Positions 24,164 through 33,272 of a stretch of DNA of 64,000 nucleotides are shown here, in pieces. The first letter of the stretch is position 1. Every line of letters starts with the position of its first letter. A program made the translations under genes and the position numbers. The stretch comes from Desulfuromonadales bacterium (GTDB taxonomy: Bacteria; Desulfobacterota; Desulfuromonadia; Desulfuromonadales; BM103). The stretch lies in contig JAMONP010000049.1 of the NCBI GenBank assembly GCA_027065695.1, forward strand, positions 1 to 64,000, written 5' to 3'. The notes beneath the pieces are model-generated. The model saw only the letters and a list, made by a program, of their open reading frames with translations, was not told the origin of the DNA and searched no databases.

Positions 24164-26221
24164 TCAATCGAGAATCAGGAGAGTATGGCCAATATCAACA
24201 GCATCTCCTTCCTTGATAAAGAGTTGACCTATAGTTCCATCTCGATCAGCAATGATTTCGTTCTCCATTTTCATTGCCTCAAGAATAATGAGCAGGTCGC
24301 CCTCCTGAACCTGCTGCCCAGTAACAACCTCAAGCTTCCAGATATTACCGGCGAGCGGAGCAACCACACCATTTTCGACGACTGCAGGAGCACTCGCGAC
24401 AGCTACGGAAGCGGCCGAAGTCAAGCCGCTATTGCTGCCGACAAAGCTCAAAAGAATTGCACCAATATCAACGGCATCACCCTCATTAACCTGAATCTCT
24501 GCGATAACACCTGATTTCTCAGCCACAACTTCATGTTCCATCTTCATTGCTTCGAGAATAAAGAGCAGGTCTCCTTCTTCAACTTCCTGCCCCGGTGTCA
24601 CCTCTATTTTCCATATATTCCCGGCAAGAGTGGCGTTGACTGTGTCTGCTGCGACGGTAGCAACAGTTGCCGCCGGTGCTCCAGCAGCAACAGCGGCAAC
24701 GGCTGCTGCAGCCGCACCCTCTGCACTGGCAACCTGAACCACAAAACTCTTTCCACCACCAGTCACGGTGTAGACATCACCACCGGCAAGCGCTGAAACT
24801 GACTCCGCAGGGGCATCTTCCTTACCTGTCGGAACGGGCTCAAAGGCATCGGGATTGCCACGGTTTTCGATAAATTTCAATCCCACCTGTGGAAACAGCG
24901 CATAAGTTAGAACATCCTCGATCTCGTTCTCTGCCAGGGTGAGTGCCTTTTCTGCTGCTATTTCGCAAAGTTCAGCGGTAAGCTTCTCCACTTCAGATTC
25001 AAGCAGATCGGCCGGACGACAAGTTATCGGCGTGGCACCCTTCAGGATTTTTTCCTGAAGCTCCTTGTTCACCGGTGCCGGGGTCGTCCCGTATTCACCT
25101 TTAAGAACAGCAGTCGTTTCTTTAGTGACTGCCTTGTAGCGCTCTCCAGACAGAATATTTAACACCGCCTGACTGCCGACAATCTGCGAGGTCGGGGTGA
25201 CCAGAGGCAGAAAACCGAGATCTTCGCGAACCAGGGGAATCTCTTCAAGCACCTGATCGATCTTGTCGCTGGCTCCCTGTTCACGCAACTGGCTTTCCAT
25301 GTTGGTCAGCATGCCACCAGGGACCTGCGCCATGATAATTCGCGAATCTATTCCTTTAAGAGCGCCCTCGAACTTCACGTACTTTTTACGCACCTCGCGG
25401 AAATAAGCGGCAATCTCCTGTAGCGGAGCCAGATCAAGGCCGGTCTCATGCTCGGTTCCATCGGTCATGGCGACCAGGGTTTCCGTGGGGGAATGCCCAT
25501 AAGTCAGGCTCATGGAAGAGATTCCGGTGTCGACACCGTCAATACCAGCCTCGATAGCCTTCAGGTAGGCGGAAGTAGACATGCCAGTCGTAGCATGACA
25601 GTGCATGTGAATGGGAATATCCAAAGTTTTCTTAAGTTTTTTAACCAACGCGTAGGCCGCGTAAGGGGTAATCAGACCAGCCATATCCTTGATACAGAGC
25701 GAATGAGCCCCCATATCCTCGATAGTCTTGGCCAGATCCACCCACTTGGCAAGGGTATGAACCGGGCTAACGGTGTAGGAGATGCAACCCTGGGCATGTT
25801 TGTCCTGCCTGATAACCGCCTTGATGGCCGTCTCGAGGTTGCGGGGATCGTTCATGGCATCAAATACACGGAAAACATCGATGCCGTTAACAGCCGCCCG
25901 CTCGACGAATTTCTTAACAACATCATCAGCATAATGACGGTAACCCAGGATATTCTGGCCCCGGAAGAGCATCTGCTGCGGGGTGTTGGGCATTGCCTTT
26001 TTCAGGGCCCTGAGACGTTCCCATGGGTCCTCACCCAGATAACGGATGCAGGAGTCAAAAGTGGCTCCACCCCATGTTTCCAGGGACCAGTAGCCAACCT
26101 TATCCAGTTTCTCTGCGATTGGCAGCATATCGTTCAGTCGCATGCGAGTAGCGAACAGAGACTGATGCGCATCACGTAGTACCAGTTCAGTGATACCCAA
26201 TGGTTTCTTGACCTTACTCAT
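24164..26221 (-). CDS. oadA: Oxaloacetate decarboxylase alpha / pyruvate carboxylase B-type subunit with two biotinyl domains
   Basis: A 685-residue carboxyltransferase. The TIM-barrel domain (about 1-300) has the family start [17 protein letters not shown] and the metal-binding HMHCHATTG. The conserved PYC_OADA domain follows (about 300-470). The tail holds two biotin carrier domains with EAMKMEHE (Lys560) and EAMKMENE (Lys651), separated by alanine/valine-rich linkers; one domain is normal. It could decarboxylate oxaloacetate with a sodium-pump partner or serve as pyruvate carboxylase B; neither partner is next to it. The start follows GAGGTAGG. Confidence 0.88.
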   Translation of the reverse strand: MSKVKKPLGITELVLRDAHQSLFATRMRLNDMLPIAEKLDKVGYWSLETWGGATFDSCIRYLGEDPWERLRALKKAMPNTPQQMLFRGQNILGYRHYADDVVKKFVERAAVNGIDVFRVFDAMNDPRNLETAIKAVIRQDKHAQGCISYTVSPVHTLAKWVDLAKTIEDMGAHSLCIKDMAGLITPYAAYALVKKLKKTLDIPIHMHCHATTGMSTSAYLKAIEAGIDGVDTGISSMSLTYGHSPTETLVAMTDGTEHETGLDLAPLQEIAAYFREVRKKYVKFEGALKGIDSRIIMAQVPGGMLTNMESQLREQGASDKIDQVLEEIPLVREDLGFLPLVTPTSQIVGSQAVLNILSGERYKAVTKETTAVLKGEYGTTPAPVNKELQEKILKGATPITCRPADLLESEVEKLTAELCEIAAEKALTLAENEIEDVLTYALFPQVGLKFIENRGNPDAFEPVPTGKEDAPAESVSALAGGDVYTVTGGGKSFVVQVASAEGAAAAAVAAVAAGAPAATVATVAADTVNATLAGNIWKIEVTPGQEVEEGDLLFILEAMKMEHEVVAEKSGVIAEIQVNEGDAVDIGAILLSFVGSNSGLTSAASVAVASAPAVVENGVVAPLAGNIWKLEVVTGQQVQEGDLLIILEAMKMENEIIADRDGTIGQLFIKEGDAVDIGHTLLILD

Positions 26222-26488
26222 AGACCTACCTCGCTTTCATATTGTCACTCAGGGCCTGTCATTTCTGGCAAATCGGTCGCTGAGTGTCTCTTTTTAATCC
26301 TAATTGTATATTTGCATGGGTGGAAACGACTAGTCAACTATTTTTGAAATCCGATTCCGCAGAATGGAACTGGCAAGAAATAAACGGTATGCCTTTAGTC
26401 CTGATATTGGACCGGAAAAGTTCTTTATTCAGGCTTCGGAAAAACAGAAGAAATGTCCTGAACACTATGAGATTGCCTGGGACGAAAT

Positions 26489-26893
26489 TTAAAACAGGAG
26501 TCTGTGTCGCACTCGCTTTGGCGCATGGGCCATGATTGAAGCTATGACGAAGACCAGCAGTACTGTTTCCTGCGGTGGTAAAAAGCCATGGAACGCGGCT
26601 CCCATAAAGATGATTTTCATCAGCGTGGTCATACCCGAGAGTTCCCGATAAGATTGACGATGCCGCATCCATTCGGAGATAAAGAGCAAACCACCGCTGA
26701 GAAAAGCGACCACAACATATAGCATCGGTGGCCCAGGAATGGCATCGATTAGGTAGGCCGCAAGAAAGACTGCAGCCCCAACCTGATGCACCGCCCTGAT
26801 AAGAAGAGAAAGATGAAGAACCCAGTAGGGACGGTAGCCAATCCTTCCCATTTTCACGTTGTCTTCACAAGCGTTTCCGGGCTTTTCCCGCAT
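26489..26893 (-). CDS. Small integral membrane protein, unknown
   Basis: A protein of up to 134 residues with about four hydrophobic segments (for example VLHLSLLIRAVHQVGAAVFLAAYL, of which only part is needed, MLYVVVAFLSGGLLFI, MKIIFMGAAFHGFL and VLLVFVIASIMAH). I do not recognise a family. Composition and helix spacing look like a genuine protein rather than a chance frame. The start is unclear: the first ATG (26893) and the one at 26851 (MGRIGYRPYW) both lack a strong ribosome site. It stands alone between the biotin protein and bamC. Confidence 0.55.
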   Translation of the reverse strand: MREKPGNACEDNVKMGRIGYRPYWVLHLSLLIRAVHQVGAAVFLAAYLIDAIPGPPMLYVVVAFLSGGLLFISEWMRHRQSYRELSGMTTLMKIIFMGAAFHGFLPPQETVLLVFVIASIMAHAPKRVRHRLLF

Positions 26894-27138
26894 TGGTTAC
26901 CCCAAAGGTTTTTCCATAAGATCCTCACTCGGATTGTCGGATACGTCGGCAACTATTGCCGATTGATCTGCATCACCATATCGCAATTCTCGCGTTTTCA
27001 AGAAAAATCCCACATGCACCCAGTCTATGTACTTACCCTGTGTTGCAGGATATGAATCTTACAATTTCGGGGATACACCTCCACGATAGGACCTGTCTTT
27101 TATCTGCCTTGCTGAGTATAGGTTAACTCAGGTTCAAT

Positions 27139-27708
27139 TCAGCCTTTAGATGTTCTGGCAATCTGCGCAACTATCTTAGCGACCTTTTCTATGCCATGCT
27201 TGCTTATTAACGATTCCAACCCTAGATCTATCTCATCGCGCCTCACTTCTTTTACATCTACCACCTCTTCCCTTTCCACGTAAGTCAGGGCGTCACAACA
27301 GCACACCTGAACACACATCGGTTCTGCCAGCGGCGGAACCGATTCACACATATCGCATTTTAGAGGTAGATCGGAATCTGGTTCTTTGAACAGGTCTCTG
27401 GACGGGCAGGAAACAGTACAGAAACTACATTGTGAGTAATCCTTACCGTTAATCGTATACGTATTTCTGCCAGCGCATTCAGCTGACGAATAATCACCCG
27501 CCCGGATTGGCAGATAGACATCCTTACGGTCTTCCACAATCACCCGAATACGTGATCTCGCCGGATTGGTGCTGCTGAATTTCGGCTCGGCGTGAAACCC
27601 GGAACATGCCATTTCGCAGGCGCGACAACCAATGCATTTATCAAGATTGACCTTTATTTCCTTAATAATTCTTTTTTTCAACCCATTACTCACAGCTTCC
27701 CCCGTCAT
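27139..27708 (-). CDS. bamC: Class II benzoyl-CoA reductase iron-sulfur subunit BamC
   Basis: A 189-residue ferredoxin-like protein with several [4Fe-4S] cysteine groups: CIGCRACEMAC near residue 25, CSFCTVSC, CDMC and CVQVCCCDA. The segment FHAEPKFSSTNPARSRIRV is typical of BamC. In the class II complex, BamC carries electrons to the tungsten subunit BamB, which is encoded directly upstream (48-base gap). The start has AGGGA seven to ten bases upstream. A HycB-like ferredoxin of another aldehyde oxidoreductase is the alternative, but the pair with BamB argues against that. Confidence 0.88.
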   Translation of the reverse strand: MTGEAVSNGLKKRIIKEIKVNLDKCIGCRACEMACSGFHAEPKFSSTNPARSRIRVIVEDRKDVYLPIRAGDYSSAECAGRNTYTINGKDYSQCSFCTVSCPSRDLFKEPDSDLPLKCDMCESVPPLAEPMCVQVCCCDALTYVEREEVVDVKEVRRDEIDLGLESLISKHGIEKVAKIVAQIARTSKG

Positions 27709-27755
27709 TTTGTATTTCCCTGCCTTCTATCAATACCATTCAGGAAGGATCGCCT

Positions 27756-29690
27756 TCACTCTAGGATTCCCCGCTGGATGAAGTCTTTGCTCACGTAATT
27801 CAGGCCCAACTTGTCTAAGGTCTCCCTAGTCGGAATACCATCATTATTCCAGCCTTTAAACTCGTAATACATATCAAGCAGCTTCTGCTCGTTCTCGGGT
27901 TCACGCTTCTGCCAATGGTCTTCCGGGGGCCTCTCGTCAGCCCTTCTCAGACCTCTCCTGATATTCAGGGCCCGAACCAGGTTCCGGTTCCGCCTGGCCA
28001 CCTCCCAGAGTTCGTCCGAATCAAGCTCGATCCCGGACGCACGCGTAATGAAATCCGGCATATTGTAGATATGATAAGGTGGACGACCGCCAAACTGGCC
28101 CCGGAATGAAGAGAGAAAAGCACAGGTACCGATGGCATCGTCAATGTAATGCATAGCCTCGTTCCAATCGCAGATATGGACAGCAGCCTCCAATGATACG
28201 TTGGTTCGCGGTTCCCACTCCATAAACCACTTCTTGAACCGCTCAGGGGCGGCATCCCAATTCTTGACGAACTCTTCCCGCTCTTTCTTATCAACAATTG
28301 GTGCCTGTGGGTAGGATCCTTCTATCTGGGTGATATTCATTTTCTCACCGGTGGCATACATCAGAAAATAAGGATAGTTAACGTAACCCAACTTGATCGG
28401 CACCTGCTCAAATTTCTTTATGGTATTATGATCGTATTCTTCTGCACCATTACCAATCTGGCGAGCCGCCGCATAGATGCCATTGGCCAGGACATCGCCA
28501 ATTCCTTCGCGTCTGGCGATCTTTTCAACCAGATAGAAAAAGCGAGAAGTGTTAATATTATAGCCCTCGACAGTCTCGCCATCGGCACCCGGGAAGTCTG
28601 GCAGATCCTTGTCGGTAAGGATTCCCGCCTCATAGAGTTCGATTGCGAAGGCAATCGTCTGTGGAGTTGAGTAGGCATCCATCCCGTACTCCTGGGTGAT
28701 GCCAATAATATTGTAGTCAAAGTCGAGGTCACCAAAGGAGCCCATCGCGTAGGTCAGCTTGCTGTAGCACTTCTGAAAGTAAGGCATCCGACCCGGATAG
28801 TTGATTGCCTGATGGCAGTCCTTTGGGCAGTTATGACAACCGGTCCAGCGCATCCGCAATTTGTCTTCCAGCGATATCCACTCCTCTTCCATCTCCTTGG
28901 TAAAAAACTGATTTCTCCGGGTGCGGGCATTGCCCCAGGCAAAGTTGTCGACGTGAAATTCGTCGCCTTCGCCGTGGGCCATAGAATCACCACAATCTTT
29001 ATTATCGTACATCTCTTTGTACATGGGGATGCTGATCTCCGCCAACTCAGTCGGCTGGGCGATATAGACATCCTTTGTTCCGCGAACGACGATCGCCTTG
29101 ATCCGCTTGTCACCCATGATCACGCCGACACCACGAGAGGCACTGGAGTTGGCATGCTCAATACTGGCCATATATACCCGGTTTTCACCAGCCAGGCCGA
29201 TAGAAGCCACCTGGGCATTGTCGTCACCTACCTCCTCCTTCAGGATAAGTGCTGTTTCCTGAGCACCCTTGCCACGAAGATGGGTCGCATCACGTATTTC
29301 CACCTTGTCATTATTTATCCACAGGTAGACCAGATCGTCAGCCTTGCCGCGAAAAATGAACTTGTCGTAACCGGCGTACTTCATCTCTGGCCCAAAAAAA
29401 CCTCCGAACAAAGAGTGCGAATAACGACCAGTTTGTGGCGAAAAAGTATCAACCGACGTACGATTAGCGCCGGGAACTGGTGTGGAATGCAAAAGACCGG
29501 TACTGAAGATGAGGAGATTCTCGGGATCAAGAGGGTCGATTTCAGGCGGAACCCTGTCCCATAATATCTTCGCGGCAGTACCCTGCCCCCCCAGGTAAAG
29601 CGCAGTCAATTTTGGGTCCGTCGCGACTCTTTCAATGCTTCCCCTAGAGAGATCGATCTCTAAATCAAACCCTGTCTCCGCGTACCTCAT
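27756..29690 (-). CDS. bamB: Class II benzoyl-CoA reductase catalytic tungsten subunit BamB
   Basis: A 644-residue member of the aldehyde:ferredoxin oxidoreductase family. It carries bis-pyranopterin tungsten and a [4Fe-4S] cluster (CHNCPKDC, about 279-286). It resembles Geobacter BamB closely from the first residues (MRYAETGFDLEIDL, ILWDRVPPE) to the end (LNIRRGLRRADERPPEDHW, GIPTRETLDKLGLNYV, FIQRGIL). BamB dearomatises benzoyl-CoA to a cyclic dienoyl-CoA. The start follows AGGAGCAAG. The genes for the other Bam subunits (D-I) are not in the window. Expression is probably set by the operator-bearing promoter about 80 bases upstream. Confidence 0.9.
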   Translation of the reverse strand: MRYAETGFDLEIDLSRGSIERVATDPKLTALYLGGQGTAAKILWDRVPPEIDPLDPENLLIFSTGLLHSTPVPGANRTSVDTFSPQTGRYSHSLFGGFFGPEMKYAGYDKFIFRGKADDLVYLWINNDKVEIRDATHLRGKGAQETALILKEEVGDDNAQVASIGLAGENRVYMASIEHANSSASRGVGVIMGDKRIKAIVVRGTKDVYIAQPTELAEISIPMYKEMYDNKDCGDSMAHGEGDEFHVDNFAWGNARTRRNQFFTKEMEEEWISLEDKLRMRWTGCHNCPKDCHQAINYPGRMPYFQKCYSKLTYAMGSFGDLDFDYNIIGITQEYGMDAYSTPQTIAFAIELYEAGILTDKDLPDFPGADGETVEGYNINTSRFFYLVEKIARREGIGDVLANGIYAAARQIGNGAEEYDHNTIKKFEQVPIKLGYVNYPYFLMYATGEKMNITQIEGSYPQAPIVDKKEREEFVKNWDAAPERFKKWFMEWEPRTNVSLEAAVHICDWNEAMHYIDDAIGTCAFLSSFRGQFGGRPPYHIYNMPDFITRASGIELDSDELWEVARRNRNLVRALNIRRGLRRADERPPEDHWQKREPENEQKLLDMYYEFKGWNNDGIPTRETLDKLGLNYVSKDFIQRGILE

Positions 29691-29772
29691 CTTCTTGCTC
29701 CTTCTGACAGTTCGTCAGACTTATCCCTGCTACCACTTTACAGATACCTACTGCTAACAAACACGCTATTTA

Positions 29773-29808
29773 TGTAAACAGGTACCACAATACCATTTTG
29801 ACTGTCAA
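29773..29808 (-). promoter_or_regulatory. bamB promoter with shared palindromic operator (site A)
   Basis: On the minus strand, -35 TTGACA (29803-29808) and -10 TACCTG (29779-29784) are 18 bases apart. The operator (29773-29794) overlaps the -10 and reads TGTA-N4-GGTACC-N4-TACC. The predicted transcript starts about 80 bases before bamB. The same operator occurs at six other promoters in the window. Confidence 0.6.
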
Positions 29809-30238
29809 GAAATTATTGCCAAGTTTTCAGTCCGTAATTAATTTCACCATGGGGCTATCTTCCATAATCAATATTGCATTAAATTACGGCTTTTGCAGTG
29901 GAGGGAAATCCGCAAGGATGACAAGCAAGACACTTGAATCCGAACATGGGAAGAAATCGGGACATGACAAGATTATGGTGTAGGGTGCCATGTCCACGCC
30001 CGAGCATTGCAGACGCTCCCATCACCTGCGTCACACGTCCTCTTAAGCAAACCGCGTCGATGATAAACTTTCCGGGAGCCAGTCCGAAAATCCAAGCTCG
30101 GCTGCAAACCCAATTGCTTAATTCAAATTTCGGCTCCTTTTGACCAATAGCTATGGCTATGGCTATCACTCTCAAACGAGCCCAAACCTGTTCTCAAACT
30201 CCTGAGTTTTCGCTTCACCCTTATTGTCGGACAGACTT
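29809..30238. other. Intergenic region of unknown content
   Basis: About 430 bases between the bamB promoter and the VOC gene. A 98-codon minus-strand frame (29879-30175) is open and includes CLACHPCG, but it has no recognisable domain, weak start context and unconvincing composition. I therefore do not call a gene. It could be a decayed fragment. Confidence 0.35.
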
Positions 30239-30688
30239 CTATTCGAGTTCTTTCCACTTATAATCGATGAGCTCCAAAAGGACGCCATTCATTTTTTTGG
30301 GATGGAGAAAAGCAAATTCGCAATCTCGGAAGGGGCGAGCCTTGCCGGTATCATCGTCGGCGAGAGGCTCAGGGTTCGGAATAAATGGATAGTCCTTTTC
30401 CTCAAGCTCCCGAACAGCTTCGCGGGTGTTCTCCACATTAAAGCTGATGAGCATGACTCCTTCACCGTTCTTCTCGATCCACTTACCCACAGGGCCGTCT
30501 GGTGAGGTGGACTCCATGAGTTCAAAACCTACGCCAGCCAGCCAGTAGCGGGCGACCCGGATCTTTTCAGGTTCATCAATGTAAGGATCATCCGGTTCCG
30601 ATTTACCAAGGATGGGCTCCCACACTTTCCTCGCGGCGTCGAGATCTTTTACGGCAATACAAATATGGTCGATCTGTTTACTCTTCAT
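30239..30688 (-). CDS. VOC-family protein, methylmalonyl-CoA epimerase/glyoxalase-like
   Basis: A 149-residue vicinal-oxygen-chelate protein. The first module begins with IDHICIAVKDLDAARKVWEPILG, whose histidine is a usual metal ligand, and WLAGVGFELMES supplies the paired glutamate. The second module ends NGVLLELIDYKW with another glutamate. The layout matches methylmalonyl-CoA epimerase, which links propionyl-CoA and succinyl-CoA, but other CoA-thioester or aromatic-ring roles exist in this superfamily. The start follows GAGGAATAT. It has its own promoter with the shared operator, so it appears to belong to the same regulon as bamB and padB. Confidence 0.8.
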   Translation of the reverse strand: MKSKQIDHICIAVKDLDAARKVWEPILGKSEPDDPYIDEPEKIRVARYWLAGVGFELMESTSPDGPVGKWIEKNGEGVMLISFNVENTREAVRELEEKDYPFIPNPEPLADDDTGKARPFRDCEFAFLHPKKMNGVLLELIDYKWKELE

Positions 30689-30806
30689 AGTATATTCCTC
30701 AGCTTGTACGGGCTCTCATGCTCAAGAAAGTGACCCGTTTATATTCTGCCATGTCAATAGCCAACGGACAAACAACCTACTGGCGATTCTCAAATTAAAC
30801 TATCAC

Positions 30807-30841
30807 GGTATTTCTGTACCACATTACCCTTTAACCGTCAA
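30807..30841 (-). promoter_or_regulatory. VOC gene promoter with shared palindromic operator (site B)
   Basis: Minus strand: -35 TTGACG (30836-30841), a 17-base spacer and -10 TACAGA (30813-30818). The operator at 30807-30828 reads GGTA-N4-TGTACC-N4-TACC. The leader to the VOC start would be about 117 bases. Confidence 0.6.
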
Positions 30842-30926
30842 GGCTTTATTCCCGTTAAGATAGTTGCGGTTTACACTTTTTCTAACGGGTTTATTTCCAA
30901 GTCTATTTCTGGCATAAGAAAACAAC

Positions 30927-30963
30927 TTGCACCAGAGCAGCAATCATGGTACTAGAATACCAT
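30927..30963 (+). promoter_or_regulatory. GNAT-Rrf2 promoter with shared palindromic operator (site C)
   Basis: Plus strand: -35 TTGCAC (30927-30932), a 17-base spacer and -10 TACTAG (30950-30955). The perfect inverted repeat ATGGTA-N6-TACCAT (30946-30963) overlaps the -10 and fits the right-hand part of the shared operator; the left RGTA arm is poor. It would drive the GNAT gene and the Rrf2 regulator behind it. Confidence 0.55.
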
Positions 30964-31118
30964 ATTATGTCTTTTGCATAGAAAAACAACCTCAAGCAAA
31001 AAGCAACAATTCATTTATAATTTTTATGGGTTAGATCCCAGCAGTGTAACTTTGCTTGCGTCGTTGCCTGCGCACTCAAGTAGATCTGCACTGGATATAA
31101 CCTCAACGGGATATTGAT

Positions 31119-31565
31119 ATGTCAGACCAGATCACCATCCGCAATGCCGTACCAACCGACCTTAATGTAGTTATCTCACTGGATAGCGTGGGTACTGAAA
31201 AGGAAAAACCAGCCTACTGGAAAGATGTGTTTGACCGTTATCTGAACGCAGGGAATAGTGACCGGATAATTCTTGTCGCTGAAACAAGTGAGGATGTTGT
31301 CGGTTTCATCGTTGGTGAAGTGCGCGCCTGGGAATTTGGTTCACCTCCTTGTGGCTGGGTGTTCGCTTTGGGCGTCTCGACGAAGACCCGTGAAATTGGC
31401 ATTGGCCACCTCCTGTTCAAGGAGCTATGCTTACGTCTGAAACAGGCTGGAGTAACTTCTGTGCGGACGATGATAGCCCGGAAGCAAAAGCTTGTCCTGT
31501 CGTTTTTCCGCAGCCAGGGCTTGCGAACAGGGCCATATATCGAACTGGAAAAACAGCTTGATTGA
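31119..31565 (+). CDS. GNAT-family N-acetyltransferase
   Basis: A 148-residue GNAT protein. The acetyl-CoA-binding region is LGVSTKTREIGIGHLLFKELCLRLKQAGV in part (about 87-115; core motif REIGIGHLL), preceded by the strand VVGFIVGEVRAWEFG. The target is unknown. It is the first gene of a pair with the Rrf2 regulator (21-base gap). In several anaerobes GNAT proteins acetylate CoA ligases of aromatic degradation, so control of an acyl-CoA ligase is a reasonable idea but is not shown here. Confidence 0.82.
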   Translation: MSDQITIRNAVPTDLNVVISLDSVGTEKEKPAYWKDVFDRYLNAGNSDRIILVAETSEDVVGFIVGEVRAWEFGSPPCGWVFALGVSTKTREIGIGHLLFKELCLRLKQAGVTSVRTMIARKQKLVLSFFRSQGLRTGPYIELEKQLD

Positions 31566-31586
31566 CTTTATACACAGGAATCAACC

Positions 31587-32000
31587 ATGAAGTTACAAAA
31601 AGCCAGCCTATTTGCCCTCTATGCCGTACTCGAGCTTGCCAGCGATCCCGAACGCCAGCTCTCAGCCACTGATATCGCGGATAATTATGGAATCTCCACT
31701 CACCATCTCGCAAAAATCCTACGTACACTTGTTCGTTCTGGCCTGGTCCAGGCCGTGCGTGGTGCAGGTGGCGGGTATCGATTTGCCGGGTCAGTCAATC
31801 GAACAACACTACTCGATGTTATAGATCTATTTGAAACTCTGGACTCCGAGATCGAGAACCCGAATCTCGGCAATCAAGCTGGCCGACCTATCATGGAAGA
31901 ACTTCAAAGCATTTCCAACGAGATCGGCGACCTGACCAAAGCAATCCTCGACACGATAACTCTGGAAACGGCCCTCAACAGCAGTCGTCAACAAAACTAA
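31587..32000 (+). CDS. Rrf2-family transcriptional regulator
   Basis: A 137-residue Rrf2 protein. The winged helix occupies the N-terminal half (KASLFALYAVLEL, ATDIADNYGISTHHLAKIL, VRGAGGGYRFAG). A leucine-rich helix (LLDVIDLFETLDSE) follows. The three cysteines that hold an Fe-S cluster in IscR or NsrR are absent; the protein has no cysteine at all, so it probably senses something other than Fe-S status. The start follows AGGAATC. Because the promoter of this gene pair carries the same operator as bamB, padB and others, it is the best candidate in the window for the regulator that binds it. Confidence 0.88.
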   Translation: MKLQKASLFALYAVLELASDPERQLSATDIADNYGISTHHLAKILRTLVRSGLVQAVRGAGGGYRFAGSVNRTTLLDVIDLFETLDSEIENPNLGNQAGRPIMEELQSISNEIGDLTKAILDTITLETALNSSRQQN

Positions 32001-32153
32001 CAGACCAACAGATTCGGCAGTATCTAGACGAAAGAGTCTCGACTACCGCCATGGCCATTTTTCCTGACAACTGTGCTTGAAATCAGCTTCCCTTCGCCAT
32101 TGTCAACTCCTCTTGAAAACAACAGCCTGCCACACCAAGCTTCTGACCGGTCT

Positions 32154-32969
32154 TTACACGCCGCCCACAGCAGAGAGTAACGGCGGGAGATCAATTCTCT
32201 CCGGGCAGGTGTAAATATTCAATTTGTCACCTCGGGCAAAACCAATGACTGTAATATTCAGGTCCTCAGCAAGAGCCAGGGACAAGTCAGTGGGAGCAGA
32301 GCGGGCCACAAGAATGGGGATATTCATCTTGGCCACCTTCAGAAGAATTTCCGATGATACCCTGCCACTGAAGAAGAGGACATGGTCAGAAAGATCCAGA
32401 TTCAGCAGGTAGGCCCGACCAAGGATCTTATCGAGGACATTGTGCCTTCCTATATCGTAGCAGGTAAAGCTAACCTCCCCAGAATGCCCCACTCCGCCAT
32501 TATGGATTCCACCCGTCTCCTTGAAGAGAGAAGAGTGTTTATCGAGATAGTTGGCATAATAGACAGCTTCATTGAGACCTATCTTTATGGCAGACTTCTG
32601 AACCTTGACCAGAGAGGCATCGTTTTCGAAATTGAAAGAAGCCCTGCTTTTGCCGCAACAGGCTGACATAACGCGCCGGTTCATAGCTTCTTTCTGGGCC
32701 GGTCTTGGCTGGCCTTCAACCCGAATGGTATTTTCCTCGCAGTGATGACCGATGCTGTAAATATCACCACGGTCACGAACGAAGCCTTCGGAAATCAGGA
32801 ATCCGATCGTCAACTCCTTGATATGATTCGGTGAGCAAAGAACTGTAATGATCTCTTCTTTGTTGAAGTATAAAGTCATCGGAATTTCCCGAACTATTGT
32901 GTCCTCGGTCGGCCGATGGTCCCTACCCCTGACCTTGATAATGGGTAATGTTACGGTTTCGTCTATCAT
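32154..32969 (-). CDS. fdhD: FdhD, sulfurtransferase for molybdenum/tungsten enzymes
   Basis: A 271-residue FdhD protein, needed to sulfurate the bis-pyranopterin cofactor of formate dehydrogenases. Landmarks are LTIGFLISEGFV, a cysteine pair in MSACCGKS (in place of the CxxC of the E. coli protein), CYDIGRHNVLDKILG and SGRVSSEILLKVAKMNIPILVARSAPT in part. The ATG at 32969 has AGGGATG upstream; a GTG two codons earlier is less likely. Neighbouring bamB and padB also encode bis-pyranopterin enzymes, so this copy could serve them as well as a formate dehydrogenase encoded elsewhere. Confidence 0.93.
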   Translation of the reverse strand: MIDETVTLPIIKVRGRDHRPTEDTIVREIPMTLYFNKEEIITVLCSPNHIKELTIGFLISEGFVRDRGDIYSIGHHCEENTIRVEGQPRPAQKEAMNRRVMSACCGKSRASFNFENDASLVKVQKSAIKIGLNEAVYYANYLDKHSSLFKETGGIHNGGVGHSGEVSFTCYDIGRHNVLDKILGRAYLLNLDLSDHVLFFSGRVSSEILLKVAKMNIPILVARSAPTDLSLALAEDLNITVIGFARGDKLNIYTCPERIDLPPLLSAVGGV

Positions 32970-33218
32970 TTTCACATCCCTTCACGACACCTAACAACAT
33001 TGAAAGAGTCACGGCTGAAAGCTGATAAGCTCATCATACCGCAACTTTCGTGCCTACCAGCATGTTTTGCTACCACATGATTTTAACATCATACAATCAC
33101 AATACTTTTCCAAACAACGGGACACCAGACAATCGTAACAATAAAGACATCAGTCCCAAAGAATTGGAGATTTCCTCATATATCGGAGACGCTGAAACGC
33201 CATAGCCCAAGAAGACCA

Positions 33219-33254
33219 CCCCGTAACGGTGGTGAAAAAATCACCGTTACGGGG
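33219..33254 (-). terminator. Strong stem-loop after envelope set 2
   Basis: CCCCGTAACGGTG pairs with its complement around a short A/T loop, giving a stem of about 13 bp just after the DUF1329 stop. There is no T-run on the minus strand after it, so it may stabilise the mRNA end or act as a factor-assisted terminator. Confidence 0.5.
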
Positions 33255-33272
33255 AAAGCAACTAGCAGAAGT

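Noticed and set aside
25448-26179. A 243-codon plus-strand frame
   Set aside because: Antisense to the conserved carboxyltransferase domain of the biotin protein; no family resemblance.
28812-29564. A 250-codon plus-strand frame
   Set aside because: Antisense to bamB, which matches known BamB sequence along its whole length.
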